Origin: Bacillota bacterium
GTDB lineage: Bacteria > Bacillota > Clostridia > Christensenellales > Aristaeellaceae
DNA length: 58,153 bases
Direction: 5' to 3'
Assembly: GCA_963169565.1 (NCBI GenBank)
Contig: CAUJDI010000028.1
Location: forward strand, 1-58,153
Positions 52,019 through 58,153 of this stretch are shown here, piece after piece. Below the pieces are notes generated by a model, which was not told the DNA's origin, did no database searches, and saw nothing but the letters and a program-made list of their open reading frames with translations. Within the stretch, counting starts at the first letter, position 1; the number at the start of each line of letters is the position of its first letter. Position numbers and translations under genes: made by a program.

Positions 52019-54058
52019 TTACTCCTTCCCGCTTTTCATCGTTGTTCTTCTGATGAGCCCGTCGCACCACACAAGGATCTGCGGCAGAACCAGCAGCACC
52101 ATGCCGCAGGAAATCGCGGCGCCGCGTCCGATGATGATCCCCATTTCGCTGATGATGCCGTTCTTGTTCACCATCATGCCCAGGATGCTTCCGGCCAGGG
52201 TCAGGATCATCGCCGGGGGCAATATGGAACCGGCGGACACGGAAAGCGCCCAGGATGCCGCTTCCCTGGGCGGCATGTTCCGCCTTCCCTCCAGATAACG
52301 CTGGGACAGCAGGATGCCATAGTCCACAGTTGCGCCCAGCTGCACGGAGGATACGATCAGATAGCCGATGTAGTTCAGATGGCTTCCCTGGAAATAGGGC
52401 AGCCCCATATTCAGCCAGATGGATCCCTGAATGACCATCAGCAGGATCAGGGGGATGGAGAAGCTCCGGAAGGTAACCAGAAGCACAAGGCCGATGGAGA
52501 GAAGCCCCGCCAATAGCACCTTGAGGCTGTCGCCGGTGATGGTTTTCATCAGGTCCTGATTGACCGTGCTCTCTCCCAGCAGGTGCGTTTTGCCCGGATA
52601 AAGGGCTTCCGCTGTTTCTTTCAGCCTGTCTGCGATCCGGAACGCCTCTTTGCCCTCGTCGGGGGTATTCACGTTGAGGATGAACCGGGCGTAGCCGGGC
52701 TGATAGAACGCGCCTGATGCCGTTTCGTCCAGGACCTCGGGCGGAATATAGGGGGATACGGTATCCGCATAGGACATGACGCTGCGCACCTCGGGCACTT
52801 CCTTTAGCGCCTTGCCCAATGCCGCCTCCCTTGCCCTGTCTCCGGAGGGCACCATGAGGAGCATCATGCGCCCGCTGCCAAAGCGCGCCTCTATCCTGTT
52901 CTGTTCAAGCCGCACAGGAGAATCCGGGCTGTGCATCCCGCCGCTTCCGTAAAGGAAGACGTTTTGCCGCTGGGCAATGAAGGCCAGGGGCAATACAAGG
53001 ATGACAACCACCGCCAGGGGTGCGGCAAACCGAAGGACCAGGCGGCTTGAGCGCTTGAATGAAGGCATGAAACTGCGGTGCAGCGTCCTGTCGATCCATT
53101 TCACGCCGGCGACGGCTACAGCCGGCAGGAGGACCATGACGCTCAGGTAGCTGAGCAGCACACCTTTCGCGAGCACAAGGCCCATGTCTTTCCCAAGCGA
53201 GAAATCCATGAGGATCAATGCCAGAAAACCAAACACCGTCGTGAGCGCGCTGGCAGCGATGGCGGAAGACGCCTTCCGCATCGCCAGTTTCATCGCCTCC
53301 GCGGGCGGCATCCCTTCGTCCCTCAGCTCATTGAACCTGTGCAGAAGGAAGACGGCGTAATCAATTGAGACCGCCAGCTGAAGCAGCGCAGCGCAGGCGC
53401 GGGTGATGTATGAGATCCTTCCAAAGATAATGTTGCTTCCCTCATTAAGCAGGATCGCAGCGCCGATGGTGATGAGGAAAAGGATCGGCTCCACCCAGTG
53501 CCGGGTCGCCAGGATGAGGATCAGCAGACACAGCGGCAGCACGTACAGCATGATGGAGGCCACCTGCGGCATGGTCCCGTTGATCTGCTCTGCGCTGTCC
53601 GCCGCGGTCCCCTTCAGCAGGGCAGCGGGGTAACGCTCCCGGATCAGCTTCACAGTGCCACTCAGCGTTTTCTCGTCCAGCGTCAGCTGAAACAGGGGCC
53701 CGTCGCTGTAAAAGGGAGCTGCGGTTTCAGGGTCGATGACCTCAAAGGGGATGCCGCGCAGATCGATCGAATCATCCAGCCAGATCACATCCAGAACGCC
53801 CCGGATCCCTTCCAGGGCTTCCTTCTCATGCAGGGAGTCCTCCGGGCTGACCCCTGGCAGATAAAGCTGCAGGTTGGGCATCGGAGAGGCCAGGAGATCG
53901 AGCGCTTTCCGGGTCGGAGCGTCGGGGGGCAGATATTCGCTCATGTCATAGCTGACCTCGACCTGCAGCATGGCAAACAGGCTGGCAGCGCATAACAGCA
54001 AGGCCAGTATCATGATGAGTTTCCGGTGCCTGACGGCACCTTCGCTGAACTGCTTCAT
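52019..54058 (-). CDS. MMPL/RND family transporter
   Basis: 679 aa. Each half begins with one helix and a large extracytoplasmic loop, followed by a five-helix sterol-sensing-like block. Marker stretches are AVSIDYAVFLLHRFNELRDEG in the first half and GATVDYGILLSQRYLEGRR in the second, both with the conserved Asp-Tyr pair of MMPL proteins. Such transporters export lipids or hydrophobic compounds using proton flow. A 7-bp hairpin, GCCGGGC / GCCCGGC (54071-54088), lies right before the GGAGGAA ribosome site. Confidence 0.93.
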   Translation of the reverse strand: MKQFSEGAVRHRKLIMILALLLCAASLFAMLQVEVSYDMSEYLPPDAPTRKALDLLASPMPNLQLYLPGVSPEDSLHEKEALEGIRGVLDVIWLDDSIDLRGIPFEVIDPETAAPFYSDGPLFQLTLDEKTLSGTVKLIRERYPAALLKGTAADSAEQINGTMPQVASIMLYVLPLCLLILILATRHWVEPILFLITIGAAILLNEGSNIIFGRISYITRACAALLQLAVSIDYAVFLLHRFNELRDEGMPPAEAMKLAMRKASSAIAASALTTVFGFLALILMDFSLGKDMGLVLAKGVLLSYLSVMVLLPAVAVAGVKWIDRTLHRSFMPSFKRSSRLVLRFAAPLAVVVILVLPLAFIAQRQNVFLYGSGGMHSPDSPVRLEQNRIEARFGSGRMMLLMVPSGDRAREAALGKALKEVPEVRSVMSYADTVSPYIPPEVLDETASGAFYQPGYARFILNVNTPDEGKEAFRIADRLKETAEALYPGKTHLLGESTVNQDLMKTITGDSLKVLLAGLLSIGLVLLVTFRSFSIPLILLMVIQGSIWLNMGLPYFQGSHLNYIGYLIVSSVQLGATVDYGILLSQRYLEGRRNMPPREAASWALSVSAGSILPPAMILTLAGSILGMMVNKNGIISEMGIIIGRGAAISCGMVLLVLPQILVWCDGLIRRTTMKSGKE

Positions 54059-54097
54059 ACTTCCTCCGGCGCCGGGCTGTCGCCCGGCACTGATTGA

Positions 54098-54126
54098 ATT
54101 ATACAGGCTTGCCAGGACGGGTACAG
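54098..54126 (-). promoter_or_regulatory. promoter of the MMPL gene pair
   Basis: TATAAT (54103-54098) with a weak CTGTAC 17 bp upstream, on the minus strand. The gap 54059-54434 holds this, the RBS hairpin and the divergent promoter at 54325. I see nothing else in it. Confidence 0.4.
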
Positions 54127-54324
54127 CCCACTGAACAACTATTTGATGTTTTTAAAACACTATGTATGAAATTGTCTCGCGCGGCTCAGATCATGTACGC
54201 CCGCGCAAACGTGAGGGACGCGGAAAGCAGATCAGGAAAGGCTGGTCCGGAAACAATGGGCGGGAAAAAGGCGGCACAGCAGCCCGAGCGAGCCCGCGCA
54301 GGCTGATGCCGGATCACGGCGTCT

Positions 54325-54353
54325 TTGCATTCCGCCCTTTCAGAGGTTATAAT
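54325..54353 (+). promoter_or_regulatory. sigma-A promoter of the glycosyltransferase cluster
   Basis: TTGCAT (54325-54330), 17 bp, TATAAT (54348-54353), about 80 nt before the first gene. Confidence 0.8.
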
Positions 54354-54434
54354 GCACAGCGGGAAGGGGCTTCCCTCGATCCCAAACGGATACCATGATC
54401 GACCGCGCAGGCAAGCGCAGACGGAGCAGACGCA

Positions 54435-55547
54435 TTGAGCCGACCTGAAGACGCTGTTGTATTGATCCCTTCCCTGCATCCGGACGAAAAACTGGAGCAG
54501 TACGTCCGCGATCTGACCGCCAGCGGATTTGAACGGATCGTGATCGTTGACGACGGTTCCGGACCGGCTTATCGGCATATTTTTGACCGACTGGCAGATT
54601 TCCCCGGGTGCGATGTGCTCAGCTACCCGGAAAACGGCGGGAAAGGGCATGCCCTGAAGTACGGCATCCGTCATATCATGGAAGTCTATCCGGACGCGCC
54701 GGGGGTCGTCACGGCGGATTCAGACGGACAGCATACGGCGGGAGACTGCCTGAAGGTATCCGGAGCCATGCTGTCCCAGCCCAAAAAGCTGGTCCTGGGG
54801 ACGAGGGATTTCAGCCAAAGCAACGTCCCCGGCAAGAGCAGGGCCGGCAATCGGCTGACCAGCGTGTTTTTTGCGCTGCTGTACGGGCATTGGCTGCCCG
54901 ACACCCAGACAGGGCTGCGCGGGATCCACCGCGATCTGCTGCCCAGGATGCTTGAGATCCCGGGCGAGAGATTCGAGTATGAGATGAACATGCTCATCCA
55001 CTGCGCCGGATGGCATCTGGATTTTCAGTTGGTCCCCATCAGCACGATCTACCTTATGCAAAACAAGGGGACGCATTTCCGGCCTTTCAGCGACTCCGCC
55101 CGGATCTACAGGCTGCTGTTCAGCAACTTCTTCAAATTCGCTTCCGCCAGTGCCCTCTCGACGGTCATGGATGTCACGCTGTTCACCGTCCTTGACAAGT
55201 GGCTGCTGCCCGCCCTGTTCCCGGTTTTTCTGACCATCAGGGACTACGCGCTGGTTTTGAGCGCGACGGCGTTCGCGCGGGTATGCTCCTCGCTGCTCAA
55301 TTACAGGATCAACCGGCAGTTCGTGTTCCATATCCAGCGCAGCAGGGGGGCGTTAGTCCGCTACGCCGTACTGGTGATCCTGGTGCTCCTCACGTCGGCC
55401 TCGCTTGTATCCGGCCTGAACCAGCTGCTGGGGATGGACAAGACCCTGGCGAAGGTCTTCGTGGACACCGGACTGTTTTTTATCAACTACCGCATCCAGA
55501 AAGCCTGGGTGTTCTATTCCCCTGACGAAAGGAAGAACGACGCATGA
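54435..55547 (+). CDS. GT2 glycosyltransferase fused to a GtrA membrane domain
   Basis: 370 aa from a TTG, with GGAG about 9 nt upstream. The GT2 part (about 1-225) has VLIPSLHPDEKL, IVIVDDGSG and the DxD in VTADSDGQH, like polyprenyl-phosphate glycosyltransferases. The C-terminal part (about 232-360) is a four-helix GtrA domain (FFKFASASALSTVMDVTLF). GT2 enzymes of this type load a sugar onto a lipid carrier, and GtrA is thought to flip it. Having both in one chain would couple the two steps. The stop overlaps the next start (ATGA). Confidence 0.92.
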   Translation: MSRPEDAVVLIPSLHPDEKLEQYVRDLTASGFERIVIVDDGSGPAYRHIFDRLADFPGCDVLSYPENGGKGHALKYGIRHIMEVYPDAPGVVTADSDGQHTAGDCLKVSGAMLSQPKKLVLGTRDFSQSNVPGKSRAGNRLTSVFFALLYGHWLPDTQTGLRGIHRDLLPRMLEIPGERFEYEMNMLIHCAGWHLDFQLVPISTIYLMQNKGTHFRPFSDSARIYRLLFSNFFKFASASALSTVMDVTLFTVLDKWLLPALFPVFLTIRDYALVLSATAFARVCSSLLNYRINRQFVFHIQRSRGALVRYAVLVILVLLTSASLVSGLNQLLGMDKTLAKVFVDTGLFFINYRIQKAWVFYSPDERKNDA

Positions 55548-56521
55548 ATAAAAAGTCTGCCCTGATTCTCCTCCTCGCGCTCCTGATGAGCCTTGCGCTC
55601 CCCCTGCTGGTGCCCTCCGGCGCGCTGCTTGATAACCAGAGGACAAGGCTTCAGGAGGAGGTCTGGGCCCTTGAGGATGAGGTTGAGGGCGGGCTGATGG
55701 ATCTGTTCATCCCGTCCGCCCGCGCGGAAGAAAACCCGATCACCCCATTGCCGGATGGCTTCGCGCCCGGTTATCCCCTGGATCCGGAAGGGTTCAGCGA
55801 GGCCGGGTATGAGGATGAAAGCATCAGCCTGACACTGGAAACGGTCAAACAGGACGGCGTTGTGTACAGGATCGCCAGGGTCGTTATCGCCCACCCAAGC
55901 CAGCTGCGAACCGCAGTTGCAAACCCGGACGCAATGATCTCCTCCATGGCGGACAAGAACAACGCCGTGATCGCCATCAACGCCGACTACATGGCCAAGG
56001 ACCCGGACAAGACAACGTTCGAGTATCGCATGGGCAAAAAGATCCGGGCAAGAAGAAACCGCAGCAAAGATCTCCTGATCATCGACCAGAACGCGGACTT
56101 CCACCTCTTTGTCAAGTGGGATCTCGACCAGATCAAAGCCTTTGAAGCGGATGGGCACCAGATCGTCAACGCCTTCACCTTCGGGCCCGCGCTGGTCAAA
56201 GACGGGGAACTGCTGACGCTGGATCCTGATTACGGCTACAACCCCAAAGGCGACGAACCAAGGATGGCCATCGGGCAGTTGATGCCGCTTGAATACGTGC
56301 TGGTGCTGGCGGAAGGGCGCAGCGAAGAATCCCGCGGCGTCACCCATGAGGAACTGGCAGCCTTCATGTTCGATCTGGGCTGCATGCAGGCTTTCAACCT
56401 GGACGGCGGCAACTCCGCCACGATGGTGTTCAACGGGGGCTACTACCAGAGCCACAGGACCAGAGCAAACGAGCGGGCGCAGAGCGACATGATCTTCTTC
56501 GCCAGCGCCGTCCCGCGCTGA
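55544..56521 (+). CDS. secreted phosphodiester glycosidase (NAGPA domain) protein
   Basis: 325 aa. A signal or anchor segment lies at residues 5-25, and a Leu/Glu-rich stretch leads to a possible late cleavage at SARAEE. The NAGPA domain (about 100-322) has IAINADYM, AFTFGPALVKDG and the hallmark FNLDGGNSATMVFNG. The family removes sugar-phosphate or phosphodiester-linked GlcNAc groups at the cell surface. Translation is coupled to the GT2-GtrA gene, so a role in making or trimming a surface glycan is likely. Confidence 0.9.
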   Translation: MNKKSALILLLALLMSLALPLLVPSGALLDNQRTRLQEEVWALEDEVEGGLMDLFIPSARAEENPITPLPDGFAPGYPLDPEGFSEAGYEDESISLTLETVKQDGVVYRIARVVIAHPSQLRTAVANPDAMISSMADKNNAVIAINADYMAKDPDKTTFEYRMGKKIRARRNRSKDLLIIDQNADFHLFVKWDLDQIKAFEADGHQIVNAFTFGPALVKDGELLTLDPDYGYNPKGDEPRMAIGQLMPLEYVLVLAEGRSEESRGVTHEELAAFMFDLGCMQAFNLDGGNSATMVFNGGYYQSHRTRANERAQSDMIFFASAVPR

Positions 56522-56529
56522 GGTGAAGG

Positions 56530-57492
56530 ATGTTTGAGGACACGCTTTCCTTTTCCGTCGGGGGCATCCGCCTGTACGGCTACGGCTTGGCCCTGATGCT
56601 GGGCTGCTGGCTGGGCGTTTCCATGCTTCTCTTTCTATGCCGGAAAACCCAGCGTGAACGCTGGGCGGCAGCCTTGACAGCAGCGCTCTCCCTGCCGCTG
56701 GGTCTGCTCTTCGCCCGCCTGGTTTATTGTTTCATCGACCCTGGTTTCCGCCCCTTTATCAGCCTGAAAAACGTCCTGGACCTGAGCACGGGAGGCCTGT
56801 CGATGTACGGCGCGCTCCTTGGGGCGGTTGTCGCGGCGCTGGTATCAGCCAGGATCGCCCGGGTAAAATCAGCAAGGATGCTTGACCTGTCCGCGCCGGC
56901 GCTCGCGGTCTTTCTCATCCCCGCGCGGCTGGGAGAGGCCTTCACCTCGCTGGGCATCAGCCGTCCGCTGACGACCGGCTGGCTGGCCGGCAGTTTCCTT
57001 GCGACCAGGGGCGATTATGACGCTTACCTGCGCACCTGGCTGCTGGAAGCCATCGCCGCGCTGGTCATCCTTCTCCTTCTGCTTCGCAGGCTGAAGGCCG
57101 CCGGCAGGGACGGGCGGGTGTTCACGCTGGCCTGCCTGCTCTACGCTGTGACCCAAACGCTGTTTGAAAGCCTGCGCAACGACGGGCACCTCAGTTACGG
57201 TTTCATCAAGGTGCAGCAGGTCGCTTCCGCCGTGCTGCTGGCAGGGGTGCTGGTGTTCCTGTCAGTCCGCCTGCTCAAGAACCGCAGGGAGAAGACGTTC
57301 CTCCCTGTCCTGACCCTCTCCCTGCTGCCCCTTGTCCTGGGCGGTCTGATCGGGGTCGAGTTCATGCTGGACCGCTCCACGCTGGGCAAACTGATCAGCT
57401 ACGCGGCCTTCCTGGCCGTGCTGGCGATCCCGCTTACCCTGGGGCTCATGCTGTATCATCAGGAGGCCGGGGTTGGAAAAGGAACTGATTGA
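56530..57492 (+). CDS. prolipoprotein diacylglyceryl transferase (Lgt) homologue with altered active-site residues
   Basis: 320 aa with about 8-9 transmembrane helices. Lgt signatures are recognisable: YGYGLAL at the start, GGLSMYGALLG, ARLGEAF and ESLRNDGHLSYGFIKVQQ. By alignment from memory to the Escherichia coli enzyme, the His of the Lgt signature is Tyr here, and the Asn after the Arg-Leu-Gly is Glu. The two arginines and an early Tyr are kept. Lgt attaches a diacylglyceryl group to lipobox Cys. The changes suggest a paralogue with another role. It sits in a glycan cluster. Confidence 0.82.
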   Translation: MFEDTLSFSVGGIRLYGYGLALMLGCWLGVSMLLFLCRKTQRERWAAALTAALSLPLGLLFARLVYCFIDPGFRPFISLKNVLDLSTGGLSMYGALLGAVVAALVSARIARVKSARMLDLSAPALAVFLIPARLGEAFTSLGISRPLTTGWLAGSFLATRGDYDAYLRTWLLEAIAALVILLLLLRRLKAAGRDGRVFTLACLLYAVTQTLFESLRNDGHLSYGFIKVQQVASAVLLAGVLVFLSVRLLKNRREKTFLPVLTLSLLPLVLGGLIGVEFMLDRSTLGKLISYAAFLAVLAIPLTLGLMLYHQEAGVGKGTD

Positions 57493-57682
57493 CCGGATCA
57501 ATTATCTGGCACGGAAAAAAAAAGAAAGCGGGCTGACCGGGGAAGAGCAGGCGGAGCAGCACGCGCTCCGAAAGGTTTACCTCGGGCAGTTCCGCGGGGG
57601 CATGGAGGCGGTGCTTGATCGGGTGTTTATCCAAAACAAGGACGGGGAATATGAAAAACTGCGCAAGAAAGACCAGGAATAA
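57473..57682 (+). CDS. DUF896 (YnzC-type) small protein
   Basis: 69 aa from a TTG at 57473, with AGGAGG 6 nt upstream. It overlaps the end of the Lgt-like gene by 20 nt. The sequence ELIDRINYLARKKKESGLT with EEQAEQHALRKVYL matches DUF896, a two-helix family of unknown role found across Firmicutes. In Bacillus it lies near SOS genes. No SOS box is visible here. Confidence 0.88.
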   Translation: MEKELIDRINYLARKKKESGLTGEEQAEQHALRKVYLGQFRGGMEAVLDRVFIQNKDGEYEKLRKKDQE

Positions 57683-58153
57683 GATTTTGCCGGCCCTATT
57701 GGCGGCAATGATGATATCGGTTTTGATTCTTCCGGCGTACGCGGCTGGAAACAAGGTCCTCTACACAGCCAGGATCAGCACCTATTTCCCGAGCAGCACC
57801 ACCCTGGTCTACGCGAAGCCGGACAAGGACAGCGCGGTCCTGGCCAGCTACAAGCCCGGGCTGCCGATCCAGATCGTCGACGTACAGCCCAACTACGTGG
57901 GCATCCTGCTGGGCAATAAGGTCGGCTGGGTGCTCCGGCACCGCATCATGGATCCGGTCGCGGTCGACTTTGAGAACACCCCCCGATTCGGCACGGCGTT
58001 CAACCAGTATTTCGCCACTGTCGGTAAGGACGTCCCGGTCAGGGCGTCGCCCGACGAGGACAGCGAAACGTTGATCACCCTGACCCGCGGGGCGATGATC
58101 GGGTTCCTGGACGTGACCGACGGCTGGGCCAGGACGATCTTCAAGCGGCAGTA
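57651..58153 (+). CDS. secreted SH3-domain protein, 3' end cut off by the window edge
   Basis: About 167 codons are present, reading to the end of the window. A signal peptide is followed by cleavage near AYA-AG (residue 31). Two SH3-like repeats follow: one with YAKPDKDSAVLASY and GWVLRHRIM, the second starting VPVRASPDEDSETLITL and running off the edge. Bacterial SH3 domains bind peptidoglycan or protein partners at the wall. It overlaps the DUF896 gene by 32 nt, has no strong ribosome site (GGGGAAT) and is translationally coupled. Confidence 0.8.
   Translation, partial: MKNCARKTRNKILPALLAAMMISVLILPAYAAGNKVLYTARISTYFPSSTTLVYAKPDKDSAVLASYKPGLPIQIVDVQPNYVGILLGNKVGWVLRHRIMDPVAVDFENTPRFGTAFNQYFATVGKDVPVRASPDEDSETLITLTRGAMIGFLDVTDGWARTIFKRQ

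Overview
The window is GC-rich chromosomal DNA from a Gram-positive-type (Firmicutes) bacterium, most likely a member of class Clostridia. The evidence is the gene content: hrcA-grpE-dnaK-dnaJ behind a CIRCE element, a T-box riboswitch, spoVB-mazG(yabN)-hup-rqcP in sporulation-cluster order, sigma-A promoters with 16-18 bp spacers, and many ATGA-coupled genes. A gut or rumen lineage of uncultured Clostridia type (Christensenellales-like) would fit the GC content and the mix of GH1, NADP-GDH and CapA genes. That placement is inference from gene content only. I see no phage, IS element, CRISPR array or plasmid functions; the window reads as core genome with a few accessory envelope genes.

Left part (1-12.3 kb): a truncated MrfA/YprA-type DEAD-box helicase with a LexA-like box upstream; a membrane-anchored peptidoglycan-binding protein divergent from a HAD phosphatase; then a long minus-strand block rpsB-tsf-pyrH-(small membrane protein)-dus-purine PRTase-guaA, broken by a terminator between tsf and pyrH and by a new promoter inside the end of dus. 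A GH1 glucosidase and an aldo/keto reductase follow.

Middle (12.7-33.6 kb): the class I heat-shock operon hrcA-grpE-dnaK-dnaJ, with a strong hairpin between dnaK and dnaJ; a phosphohexomutase; a complete tRNA-Arg(CCG) transcription unit; a GpsA-like dehydrogenase; an unrecognised large secreted protein; a Nudix/small-membrane-protein/acetyltransferase group; the minus-strand spoVB-mazG-hup-rqcP cluster, whose hup promoter lies inside the mazG coding region; gyrB-gyrA; and a CapA-family protein.

Right part (33.6-58.2 kb): a T-box with a UGG (Trp) specifier controlling an ABC transporter of the TrpXYZ type; a FAD dehydrogenase, a PlsC-like acyltransferase with a zinc ribbon, a GltS-like symporter and an amidohydrolase; a minus-strand wall/nitrogen operon (acetyltransferase, alpha/beta hydrolase, membrane-anchored MurF-like ligase, Ddl, glutamate dehydrogenase, Pr6Pr membrane protein); an ECF sigma / zinc-anti-sigma-DUF4349 / SIMPL operon; an MMPL transporter with a YhgE-like partner; and a plus-strand envelope cluster (GT2-GtrA fusion, phosphodiester glycosidase, a diverged Lgt homologue, DUF896, SH3 protein) that runs off the end.

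The most interesting signals are: three genes whose start codon lies only 6-7 nt after a good -10 box (candidate leaderless mRNAs); the Trp T-box with a transporter whose binding protein lacks a lipobox; the Lgt homologue with altered key residues; the MurF-like ligase with an N-terminal membrane domain; and several regulatory hairpins placed inside operons.
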